From: an uncultured Pirellulales bacterium
GTDB lineage: Bacteria; Planctomycetota; Planctomycetia; Pirellulales; Thermoguttaceae
Direction of reading: 5' to 3'
Length of the DNA: 64,000 nt
Assembly: GCA_938015445.1 (NCBI GenBank)
Contig: CALLPE010000012.1
Coordinates: 1 to 64,000, forward strand
Made by a program: the position numbers and the translations under genes. This document shows positions 57,107-64,000 of the stretch, one piece after another; position 1 is the first letter of the stretch; every line of letters begins with the position of its first letter. The notes under the pieces are model-generated. The model worked only from the letters and a program-made list of their open reading frames with translations, ran no database searches and had not been told where the DNA came from.

Positions 57107-57209
57107 GATGTTAAACCGGGGTGGTATGGCTGTCGTTTTACCTCATTCCTGGCACGCAGCCGCCAGCCGTTCCGATGTTAAACCGGGGTGGTATGGCTGT
57201 CGTTTTACC
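57107..57209. CRISPR. Two identical 36-bp repeats with one 31-bp spacer (CRISPR-like)
   Basis: The 36-mers at 57107-57142 and 57174-57209 are identical, begin GATGTTAAACC and end GTCGTTTTACC, and are separated by 31 bp of unrelated sequence. The ends (GTTAAAC and GTTTTAC) are a near inverted repeat, as in many CRISPR repeats. Two repeats are the minimum possible array, and no cas gene or clear leader was seen, so a simple duplication is the main alternative. Confidence 0.35.
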
Positions 57210-57226
57210 CGGCTGGTATATCCGGC

Positions 57227-57272
57227 TCCGCTGTTTGTAAAAATGCAAATCCGCTGTTCGTAAAGATGGAAA
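57227..57272. repeat. 23-bp tandem duplication
   Basis: TCCGCTGTTTGTAAAAATGC followed by AAA (57227-57249) is repeated as TCCGCTGTTCGTAAAGATGG followed by AAA (57250-57272), with three substitutions. Confidence 0.8.
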
Positions 57273-57769
57273 AAAGAACGTTGTAAGTACGGAAAGCGAC
57301 GTCGCACGCAATTCGGCATCGGGCGAGCCTTGGGTAACGCGGAAGCCGATTCGAGCGAATCGAGAAGATCGAAGGATTTGTCGGATTCGGGCTGGACGGC
57401 GTGACTAGGCTTTGCATAATAGATGGTTGCTGGATTCCGTGCGTGCAGGAGCCGAGTGCAGGGGTGGAAGGCAAGCCGCTATGCACGGATAAACTAGGCG
57501 TACATATCGGCATTGCGTGTTGCAGTTTCAACAGCCACTGTCGCCCTATCGGTTCACCGTTGCCCGGCTGCTACATGGAGCAGCCAACCGGTTCGTCACA
57601 GTTGATAAAGGCGTCGAAGCGTCGCGCTTCGCTATTATCCGGGCGTTTGCAGGGCGGTTGATGTACCGACCGGGCCATGACCGATAACTGCAATGCTAGC
57701 GGCGGAGCCGACGCGACTTGAGGTATACTTGCACGGATGGGATTCGGCCTCGCTTTGGGGAGCGCAGCA

Positions 57770-58048
57770 ATGCACATTCACGGTCCAGCTCATCTACACG
57801 GCCCGCAACCAATCTCAGGGCCGCACGCTTCTAGACCAGCAGGCGCAGCCAAGCCACCGCAACCGTCGGCTATCGTCGACGAGTTGCAGATATCCGACGT
57901 AGCTCGTCTGGTGGCAGAAACCCATCAACTGCCCGATATCCGCCACGAGCGCGTGCAGGCGATCCGAGAACAAATTGCCGCCGGCACGTACGAAACGCCG
58001 GAGAAACTGGAAATCGCCATCTCGCGATTGCTGGACGAACTGGCCTGA
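57770..58048 (+). CDS. flgM: Anti-sigma-28 factor FlgM
   Basis: A 92-residue FlgM-like protein, which holds the flagellar sigma factor FliA inactive until the hook-basal body is finished. The N-terminus MHIHGPAHLHGPQPISGPHA matches the His/Gly/Pro pattern I recall from planctomycete FlgM proteins. The C-terminal sigma-binding half reads LPDIRHERVQAIREQIAAGT and YETPEKLEIAISRLLDEL, as in the FlgM family (RxxxIxxxIxxGxY). ATG 57770 has GGGGAG at 57757-57762; an in-frame ATG at 57737 was rejected for lack of a site. No other flagellar gene is adjacent. With cheB at 28.2 kb it suggests a motile life stage. Confidence 0.9.
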   Translation: MHIHGPAHLHGPQPISGPHASRPAGAAKPPQPSAIVDELQISDVARLVAETHQLPDIRHERVQAIREQIAAGTYETPEKLEIAISRLLDELA

Positions 58049-58360
58049 GGCCATTCGGCCCGCTGCAATTTGGCCGTTGCCGTTGCCATGCCAATTGCTT
58101 TCTCCCGGCCATCTAGAGCGACGGGGAACGCTCGTTGCGCCTGGTCCGACTGTCCAGCTCTGGTCCGGAGTTGAAGCGGTTCCCTTTCTTATCGGGACCT
58201 GGGCAAAAAGGCTGCGCTGAGGTGTCGGCACTTGCCCGGCTGAACGGGTAAACGAAGCCAGACAGTTGTCATGGGACCTGCACGGTCAACTTCTCCGCGT
58301 ATTGCTCGCCCCTTATCTGTCGAGACCCTCCAGTCTAAACTTTAATTGGAGGGGTGAGCG
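58049..58360. other. Intergenic, 312 bp
   Basis: Between flgM and hypF. It must carry the hyp promoter. GGAGGGG at 58348-58354 is the ribosome site of hypF. No RNA gene or repeat was recognised. Confidence 0.4.
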
Positions 58361-60724
58361 ATGAATGCCACGCCGGTTGATGCACATGCTGTGCGGCGGC
58401 TGGCGATCACCGTGCGCGGGGTCGTTCAGGGGGTGGGATTCCGTCCGTTCGTGTACAACGCCGCGGTGGCCCACGGGCTGAGCGGTTGGGTGCTCAACGA
58501 CGCCGACACGGTGCGCATCGAAGTGCAAGGCCCGGCCAAACAACTGGAGGCCTTCTTGGATTGCCTGCGCCGCCGACACCCACCTCAAGCCCACATCGCC
58601 GCCTTGGACATACAGCAGTTGCCCAGCAACGGCCGGCAAGGGGAAGGTTTCGTCATCCGCACCAGCGCCGTGACCGCCAGCCCGCAACCCACCATCCCGG
58701 CCGACTTGGCCACGTGCGAGCAGTGTCAGGCGGAAATCCGCGACGTGTCGCAGCGGCGGCATGGGTATGCCTTTACCAACTGCACCAATTGCGGTCCGCG
58801 GTGGTCGATCGTCGAGCAATTGCCTTACGACCGTGCCCGGACGACTATGGCGCGTTTCGCCATGTGCGCGCAATGCGCCGCCGAGTACCGCGACCCGGCT
58901 GACCGCCGCTTTCATGCCGAGCCGATCGCTTGCCCGGCCTGCGGGCCGACATTGCGGCTGCTGGACTCATCGGGCAAGCAGGTGGCCGGCGGTGCCGCGG
59001 CGCTGGACAGGGCAATCGAAGCCCTGCTGGCCGGTCGGATCGTGGCGCTGAAAGGGCTGGGCGGCTTCCAATTGCTGGTGGATGCCACCCGGCCCGAGGC
59101 GGTTGCCCGGCTCCGCCAGCGCAAGGCCCGGCCCGATAAGCCCTTTGCCGTCATGCTTCCGTCGCTCGAAGCGGTGCAGCGGCGTTGCCGGGTGTCGTGC
59201 GCGGCGGCGGAGGCTCTGTCGTCGCCGGCGGCACCGATTGTGCTGTTGCGCCGGCGCAGCGACCCAGCGGCAGTGCTGGATATAGCCGCCGAAGTCGCCC
59301 CGAGCAACCCGTATCTGGGAGTAATGCTCCCGTACACCCCGCTTCATCATCTGTTGATGGACCGCTTCCAGCGCCCGCTGGTGTGTACCAGCGGCAATCT
59401 TTCCGAAGAACCGATGGCCATCGGCACTCCCGAGGCGATCGAGCGGCTTGGTCCTATCGCCGACATGTTGCTGACGCACAACCGGCCTATCGCTCGGCCG
59501 GTGGACGACTCGGTAGTCCGACCGGCGGCATCGGGTATACAGGTGCTACGGCGGGCGCGCGGTTACGCGCCACTGCCAGTGACGCTCGGACAAGTTGCGC
59601 CGCCGCTGCTGGCCCTTGGCGGGCATCTGAAGAACACGGTGGCCGTCAGCCTTGGCCGGCAAGTGGTGCTCAGCCAACACATCGGAGACTTGGATAATCT
59701 GCCCGCGGTCAAGGTGTTTCAGCGGGCCGTTGACGACCTGATGGGGTTCTTCCGCATCGAGCCGCAGGCCATCGTCTGCGACATGCATCCCGATTATGCT
59801 TCCACGCATCATGCCGAAACACTAGCCGCCCGCTGGGACGTTCCCCTGCTGCGCGTTCAGCATCACCACGCACATGCTGCTTCGTGCATCGTCGAACACG
59901 GTTTGCAAGGCCGGGTGCTGGCCTTTACGTGGGACGGCGCCGGGTACGGTACGGATGGCACCTCGTGGGGAAGCGAGGCGCTGATTTGTCAGGGGCCAAC
60001 TTTCCGTCGGGTGGCGCACTTGCGGAGTTTTCCCTTACCGGGCGGCGACCGGGCAGCACGCCAGCCCCGTCGTGCAGCGCTGGGACTGCTGTTCGAGATA
60101 TTCCACACCCGGGCAGCACAATACGCCCAACACTGGTTCTCGCCCGCCGAATTGAGTACGCTGCTTTCAATGCTCGAACAAGGCAAGCATTGCCCAAGAA
60201 CCACCAGCGTAGGACGACTGTTCGACGCGGTAGCGTGTATCTGCGGATTGGGCGAGCAATCCAGTTTTGAAGGCCAAGCCGCCATGGCGCTGGAGTTTGC
60301 CGTTTACCCGGGCGAAGACGAACCGTACTCGCTGCCGTTGTCTGAAGACTGGCCGATGATCGGCGACTGGGAACCTATGATCCGCGCCATCCTGGCCGAC
60401 CGCGCCGCCGGCGAACCGGCAGGGCGCATCAGTGCCCGGTTCCACAGCGCGCTGGCCGAATGGGCAGCCGCAGTCGCTCGATCGGTTCAGTGCAGCCAAG
60501 TGGTGCTCAGCGGCGGATGTTTTCAGAATGCAATCCTGGATGACTGGGTGCGACGGCGACTTACCGTGAGCGGACTGAAGGTCTATAGCCACCAGACCAT
60601 TCCCCCCAACGATGGCGGCCTTGCGCTGGGGCAAATCGCGGTGGCCGCTTGGCAGTTGCACGACGATACAATGCACTTTCCACCCAGCACCGCATACGGC
60701 GAGAAGTTTGATCCTGTAACTTGA
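58361..60724 (+). CDS. hypF: Carbamoyltransferase HypF (hydrogenase maturation)
   Basis: A 787-residue HypF, which turns carbamoyl phosphate into the carbamoyl group that becomes the CN ligands of the [NiFe] hydrogenase active site. The domains are in order: acylphosphatase (VRGVVQGVGFRPFVYNAA), two Cys4 zinc fingers (CEQCQ...NCTNC and CAQCA...CPAC), a YrdC-like domain (IVALKGLGGFQLLVDATRPE, KARPDKPFAVMLPS, LVCTSGNLSEEPM), and a Kae1-like domain with LRVQHHHAHAASCIVEHG, FTWDGAGYGTDGTSWGSEAL and VVLSGGCFQNAIL. GGAGGGG precedes the ATG. It is the first gene of a hypF-hypC-hypD run; hypC begins 70 bp later. Length is near the usual 750-780. Confidence 0.97.
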   Translation: MNATPVDAHAVRRLAITVRGVVQGVGFRPFVYNAAVAHGLSGWVLNDADTVRIEVQGPAKQLEAFLDCLRRRHPPQAHIAALDIQQLPSNGRQGEGFVIRTSAVTASPQPTIPADLATCEQCQAEIRDVSQRRHGYAFTNCTNCGPRWSIVEQLPYDRARTTMARFAMCAQCAAEYRDPADRRFHAEPIACPACGPTLRLLDSSGKQVAGGAAALDRAIEALLAGRIVALKGLGGFQLLVDATRPEAVARLRQRKARPDKPFAVMLPSLEAVQRRCRVSCAAAEALSSPAAPIVLLRRRSDPAAVLDIAAEVAPSNPYLGVMLPYTPLHHLLMDRFQRPLVCTSGNLSEEPMAIGTPEAIERLGPIADMLLTHNRPIARPVDDSVVRPAASGIQVLRRARGYAPLPVTLGQVAPPLLALGGHLKNTVAVSLGRQVVLSQHIGDLDNLPAVKVFQRAVDDLMGFFRIEPQAIVCDMHPDYASTHHAETLAARWDVPLLRVQHHHAHAASCIVEHGLQGRVLAFTWDGAGYGTDGTSWGSEALICQGPTFRRVAHLRSFPLPGGDRAARQPRRAALGLLFEIFHTRAAQYAQHWFSPAELSTLLSMLEQGKHCPRTTSVGRLFDAVACICGLGEQSSFEGQAAMALEFAVYPGEDEPYSLPLSEDWPMIGDWEPMIRAILADRAAGEPAGRISARFHSALAEWAAAVARSVQCSQVVLSGGCFQNAILDDWVRRRLTVSGLKVYSHQTIPPNDGGLALGQIAVAAWQLHDDTMHFPPSTAYGEKFDPVT

Positions 60725-60794
60725 ATTGATGTACCGATTCATCGGTTGGCCAAGCCCAACGGCTGCCGAACAATAAAGCGGAGTAACAGACCCG

Positions 60795-61121
60795 ATGTGC
60801 TTAGGTGTGCCGGGAAAATTGGTGTCGATCGACGAGCAAGACGGACTGCCGATGGGCAAGGTCGATTTCGGTGGCATCTGCAAAGACGTATGCCTGGTGT
60901 ACACGCCGGAGGCCCAGGTCGGACAATACGTGCTGGTACACGTGGGATTCGCGCTCAGCGTTATCGACGAGCAGGAAGCCGAAGAAATCTTCTCCCTTTT
61001 GCAGGAGCTTGAGGAGGCCGCCCAGGCGGAACCCGCCCCCGGCCCCCAGCCGCATCACAGCCAGGGCTGGCCGGGTGAGCCGGCAGCGCAAAGAAGCGAG
61101 CCTTCCGAGCCGGCGCCGTGA
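60795..61121 (+). CDS. hypC: Hydrogenase assembly chaperone HypC, with C-terminal extension
   Basis: A 108-residue HypC. It begins MCLGVPGKLVSID, with Cys2 that carries the Fe(CN)2CO unit together with HypD, and keeps the small OB-like beta barrel (VDFGGICKDVCLVY, VGQYVLVHVGFALSVIDEQE). HypC proteins normally end at about 75-90 residues after the EAEE helix; here a Pro/Ala/Glu/Ser-rich tail of about 30 residues (AEPAPGPQPHHSQGWPGEP and on) follows, probably disordered. The gene lies between hypF and hypD, in the same direction, with gaps of 70 and 103 bp. Confidence 0.95.
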   Translation: MCLGVPGKLVSIDEQDGLPMGKVDFGGICKDVCLVYTPEAQVGQYVLVHVGFALSVIDEQEAEEIFSLLQELEEAAQAEPAPGPQPHHSQGWPGEPAAQRSEPSEPAP

Positions 61122-61224
61122 ACAGGCCGCAGTTGCGCGCCGGTCGGCAAAGCAAGCCGCAACGCCGCGTTAATCCGTAGAGGAACAAATCAACCCAGCA
61201 GCACGAGGATGACCGCCGCCGGAT

Positions 61225-62340
61225 ATGAAATACGTCGATGAATACCGCGATCCGCGCGTAGCCCAGCGACTGGTCGAGCAGTTGCACGCTACGGTCAGCC
61301 GGCCGTGGCAGATTATGGAAGTGTGCGGTGGCCAGACGCACGCCATCCTGCGCTTTGGCATCGACCAGATGTTGCCGCCGCGGTTGACGCTAATCCACGG
61401 TCCGGGCTGTCCGGTGTGTGTCACGGCGGTAGAAACGATCGATAAAGCAGTGGCGCTGGCCTCGCGGCCGGAAGTGATCTTTTGCTCGTTCGGCGACATG
61501 CTTCGCGTGCCTGGCTCGGTGAAAGACCTTTCTACGGTGAAGTCGCAAGGCGGAGACGTGCGCGTGGTCTATTCGCCTCTGGACGCTGTCGCGCTGGCCC
61601 GCAAGCACCCCGAGCGCGAAGTGGTCTTTTTCGCCATCGGGTTCGAGACCACTGCGCCGGCCAACGCAATGGCTGTTCTGGCCGCCCAACGGTTGCAGCT
61701 CAAGAACTTCTCACTGCTGGTGGCCCATGTGCTTGTCCCGCCGGCGATGCGCGCAGTGCTGGACTGTGCCGACAATCGTGTGCAAGGTTTTCTGGCGGCC
61801 GGACACGTATGTACCGTCACAGGCATCGGCGATTACGAGCCGATCGCTGCCGAGTATCGGGTGCCGATCGTGGTCACAGGTTTCGAGCCGGTAGACATCC
61901 TCGAGGGCATCCTGATGTGCGTGCGGCAATTGGAGCAGGGCGCTCACCGGGTGGAAATCCAGTACAGCCGCACCGTCCGTCCCGAAGGCAATCCCGTGGC
62001 ACTGCGGCAAATCTACGAAGTGTTCGAGCCAGTTACGCGCAAGTGGCGGGGCATCGGCGAGATCCCCCAAAGCGGGCTGACGCTGCGCGCCAAGTACGCG
62101 CTGTACGACGCCGAGCGCCGGTTCGACCTGCAACAGCTCGCGGCCGCCGAATCGCCGGAGTGCCTCGCCGGGGCCGTGCTACAAGGTCGGAAACGTCCTT
62201 GGGAGTGCCCGGCCTTCGCCACACGTTGTACGCCCGAGCATCCACTAGGAGCGCCGATGGTCTCGGGCGAAGGCGCCTGCGCCGCCTACTACCGTTTCCG
62301 CCGCCAGGCAGCACAGCATCGTTCAATCTCTGGCCGATGA
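61225..62340 (+). CDS. hypD: Hydrogenase maturation factor HypD
   Basis: A 371-residue HypD, the 4Fe-4S protein that holds iron while CN and CO ligands are attached. Conserved blocks are [91 protein letters not shown] and the C-terminal cluster-binding [20 protein letters not shown] with [20 protein letters not shown]. The start at 61225 gives [16 protein letters not shown], the usual N-terminus. It is the third gene of the hyp run. hypE, hypA, hypB and hydrogenase subunits are not nearby: a Fur-family gene on the opposite strand follows after 75 bp. Confidence 0.96.
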   Translation: MKYVDEYRDPRVAQRLVEQLHATVSRPWQIMEVCGGQTHAILRFGIDQMLPPRLTLIHGPGCPVCVTAVETIDKAVALASRPEVIFCSFGDMLRVPGSVKDLSTVKSQGGDVRVVYSPLDAVALARKHPEREVVFFAIGFETTAPANAMAVLAAQRLQLKNFSLLVAHVLVPPAMRAVLDCADNRVQGFLAAGHVCTVTGIGDYEPIAAEYRVPIVVTGFEPVDILEGILMCVRQLEQGAHRVEIQYSRTVRPEGNPVALRQIYEVFEPVTRKWRGIGEIPQSGLTLRAKYALYDAERRFDLQQLAAAESPECLAGAVLQGRKRPWECPAFATRCTPEHPLGAPMVSGEGACAAYYRFRRQAAQHRSISGR

Positions 62341-62415
62341 GGGCCAGGGCGCCGTATCGGCATACTTTGCCGGTAGTGCGCTTCCGCGGCGGAACAGCGC
62401 AGAGCAGCGGTCCGC

Positions 62416-62871
62416 TTACTTCGGCTGTCGGCAGGAGGCGCAGATGCCCACCACCAGCATCCTGTGCCCTGATAGTTCAAACTGATGTTCGGCTGCCACC
62501 GCTGCGCAAACGCGGTTCAATTCCTCGCTATGGAATTCCACCAGCCGATTGCACTGCTGGCAGTAAAGATGGTCATGCTGAGGATAGCCGTACTCGTGCT
62601 CGTAGATGCTGCGTCCGCCCAACGACATTTTTCGCAGCAGCCCGGCCTCGACCAGCTCGGCCAATGTGCGATATACCGTGGGCCGCGAAAGTTTCCGCTG
62701 CGCTAACAAGGGGCGCAAATGGTCTAACAATTCGTCGGCGTCGAAGTGATCGTGATGGCTGAAGACCTGCTGCACGATCAATTGGCGCTGGCGGGTCATG
62801 CGTTTTCCGCGCTGCTGGAGCGCCTCGGCGAAGCGTGCCGATGCCGATAGTTTCACTTCCACTTTACTCAA
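62416..62871 (-). CDS. Fur-family metal-dependent transcriptional repressor
   Basis: A 151-residue Fur-family protein. The winged helix is at about 20-90 (MTRQRQLIVQQVFSHHDHFD, LSRPTVYRTLAELVEAGLLR), and the dimerisation/metal region follows (HEYGYPQHDHLYCQQCNRLV, EFHSEELNRV). Two CxxC pairs, CQQC and CASC, should hold the structural zinc; HDHLYC carries the usual regulatory His residues. Whether it is Fur, Zur or PerR cannot be decided from sequence alone. It converges with hypD (75 bp) and is divergent from the esterase gene. N-terminal residues 1-15 are family-variable. Confidence 0.93.
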   Translation of the reverse strand: MSKVEVKLSASARFAEALQQRGKRMTRQRQLIVQQVFSHHDHFDADELLDHLRPLLAQRKLSRPTVYRTLAELVEAGLLRKMSLGGRSIYEHEYGYPQHDHLYCQQCNRLVEFHSEELNRVCAAVAAEHQFELSGHRMLVVGICASCRQPK

Positions 62872-63184
62872 CGCAACACCTCACCCCATTCACGGCGCTC
62901 CCCAAGCCGACAGCTACACCGCGTGCACTCTTGCCCACGTGCCACCTGTTGGGCCGACCTTTGTGGCTTCGCACCTCCAAGCACCACCGTAACATCTAAA
63001 CACAAAGATAGGTTTTTCGCACAGCAGCTTCAATCTACCCGTAACACCGTCGCCGTTGCAAGCTTCCGTTTTGCGGCAGGTTCCTTGGGTGTTCGGGAAG
63101 CTTGCTTCCGTTGTAGGAAGGTGCCATAGTAACAGTGCTGCTATTGGCGTCATCGGTTAGGCCCTTGCTGATGTGGAGGGACAA
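62872..63184. other. Intergenic, 313 bp
   Basis: Divergent upstream region of the Fur-family gene and the esterase-like gene. An AT-richer part at about 62990-63060 may hold promoters. GGAGGG at 63175-63180 is the ribosome site of the rightward gene. No palindrome resembling a Fur box was convincing. Confidence 0.4.
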
Positions 63185-64000
63185 ATGAAGCGTGCAGCGA
63201 TTATGGTCTTAGGCGTGGTGGCTGGTGCGGTTGTAATCGCTTCGCTAGCCGATGTATGGGCGGCCGAACAACTCCGCGTGCTGCCGGAAGGAAAACTGCC
63301 CAACGACAAACGTCTGGAGCCGCTGAAGAACCTCAACGGGTATTTTCCGTTCAAGCCGTGCAATACGCCGGCGGAATGGCAGGCGCGGGCGGAACGCCTT
63401 CGCAGGCAACTACTAGTAGCTCTAGGGCTTTGGCCCATGCCCACCAAAACGCCCCACAAGGCGGTAGTTCACGGCTTGGTCGATCGCGGGCAGTACACCG
63501 TCGAAAAAGTGTATCTGGAGAGTTTTCCGGGCCACTTTGTCACCGGGAACCTCTATCGTCCCAAGGGACGCACCGGGCGCTTGCCTGCCGTGCTTTGCCC
63601 CCACGGACATTGGCGCGACGGACGCTTTTACGAATCCACGCCGCAGGAAATCGAAAAAGAAATCGCCGCCGGAGCGGAAAAGCATCGCGTGGGCGGACGC
63701 TACCCGCTCCAAGCTCGCTGCGTTCAGTTGGCCCGCATGGGATGCGTGGTTTTCCACTACGATATGGTGGGCTACGCCGATAGCGTGCAACTGCCCCATC
63801 GCCCCGGCGTCCGCGAAAAGATGAACACGCCCGAAGGCTGGGGCTACTTCAGTCCTCAGGCCGAACTGCGCTTGCAGCACACCATGGGGCTACAGACCTA
63901 CAATTCGATCCGGGCGTTGGACTGGCTCAGTCAACTGCCAGATGTCGATCCCCAGCGCATCGGCGTTACTGGGGCAAGCGGCGGCGGGACGCAGACGTTT
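63185..64000 (+). CDS. Exported acetyl-xylan-esterase-like alpha/beta hydrolase, 5' part
   Basis: The frame is open to the right edge; 272 residues are visible. A signal peptide MKRAAIMVLGVVAGAVVIAS, probably cleaved near VWAAE, is followed by LKNLNGYFPFKPCNTPAEWQ, a start typical of large planctomycete acetyl-esterase/DLH-type proteins. The alpha/beta hydrolase core shows FVTGNLYRPKGRTGRLPAVL with CPHGHW, VVFHYDMVGYADS, YNSIRALDWLSQLPDVDPQR and the nucleophile elbow GVTGASGGGTQ, with Ser as expected nucleophile. The catalytic Asp and His would lie beyond the window. ATG 63185 has GGAGGG before it. It probably removes acetyl groups from polysaccharides and fits the GH127-type gene at 42 kb. 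Confidence 0.82.
   Translation, partial: MKRAAIMVLGVVAGAVVIASLADVWAAEQLRVLPEGKLPNDKRLEPLKNLNGYFPFKPCNTPAEWQARAERLRRQLLVALGLWPMPTKTPHKAVVHGLVDRGQYTVEKVYLESFPGHFVTGNLYRPKGRTGRLPAVLCPHGHWRDGRFYESTPQEIEKEIAAGAEKHRVGGRYPLQARCVQLARMGCVVFHYDMVGYADSVQLPHRPGVREKMNTPEGWGYFSPQAELRLQHTMGLQTYNSIRALDWLSQLPDVDPQRIGVTGASGGGTQTF

Larger units (their letters stand above)
56509..57769. other. Intergenic, 1261 bp, dense in short repeats
   Basis: No gene could be supported between the Gfo/Idh gene and flgM. It holds a 20-bp array, a pair of identical 36-mers and a 23-bp duplication, each listed separately. The stretch 57270-57640 shows nothing I recognise. ACCGATAA near 57677 is reminiscent of a sigma-28 -10 element before flgM, but no matching -35 was found. 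Confidence 0.5.

Noticed and set aside
57650-57700. Sigma-28 promoter for flgM
   Set aside because: ACCGATAA resembles the -10 element, but no TAAA-type -35 lies at the right distance.
62341-62871. hypE immediately after hypD
   Set aside because: The plus strand has no frame with HypE motifs here; the coding sequence is the Fur-family gene on the opposite strand.

Overview
The window looks like chromosomal DNA of a GC-rich Planctomycetota bacterium. Supporting features are PEP-CTERM exported proteins, a TIGR03067-type small exported protein, Tat-exported Gfo/Idh and sugar-isomerase-like proteins, a secreted HEAT-repeat protein, an LRR lipoprotein, and a FlgM with a planctomycete-like N-terminus. 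The order or genus cannot be fixed from the sequence. No rRNA, phage, plasmid or complete insertion sequence was seen. Genes lie on both strands with many intergenic gaps of 300-1300 bases.

Layout. 1-0.8 kb: 3' end of a PEP-CTERM gene, an integrase N-terminal remnant and tRNA-Pro(CGG). 1-13.7 kb: a co-directional minus-strand block, in transcript order a class II terpene cyclase-like protein, a DUF116-polyprenyl synthase fusion, a GT4 glycosyltransferase, a prenyltransferase/squalene-oxidase-repeat protein, a LolD/MacB-like ATPase, a large FtsX-type permease and, after a gap, a C45-type Ntn hydrolase. This block is the best candidate for an undescribed system: synthesis, cyclisation, glycosylation and membrane extraction of an isoprenoid lipid. 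14-18 kb: an exported hypothetical protein, divergent queC/queF and a Ser/Thr kinase. 18-28 kb: exported sugar-isomerase-like protein, CbpA-type DnaJ, rnpA, a 1321-residue membrane protein with a huge Gln/Pro/Gly tail, and a HEAT-repeat protein. 28-37 kb: stand-alone cheB, a beta-helix PEP-CTERM protein and four exported proteins, one a SAM methyltransferase fold. 37-46 kb: nadC, a ComEA-like protein, uvrB, a PduO-type cobalamin adenosyltransferase with an altered N-terminus, a GH127-type glycosidase and a PQQ-propeller protein. 46-56 kb: a small coiled-coil protein, GTP-type PEP carboxykinase, glnE, a radical SAM protein and a Gfo/Idh oxidoreductase. 57-64 kb: flgM, hypF-hypC-hypD, a Fur-family regulator and the 5' part of an acetyl-esterase-like gene.

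Intergenic DNA is unusually rich in short degenerate tandem repeats with distinct periods (15, 16, 20, 22 and 23 bp). At three places 25-36 bp repeats recur every 64-67 bp, a CRISPR-like geometry without any cas gene in the window. Most functional calls come from recognising motifs by eye; no database search was run.
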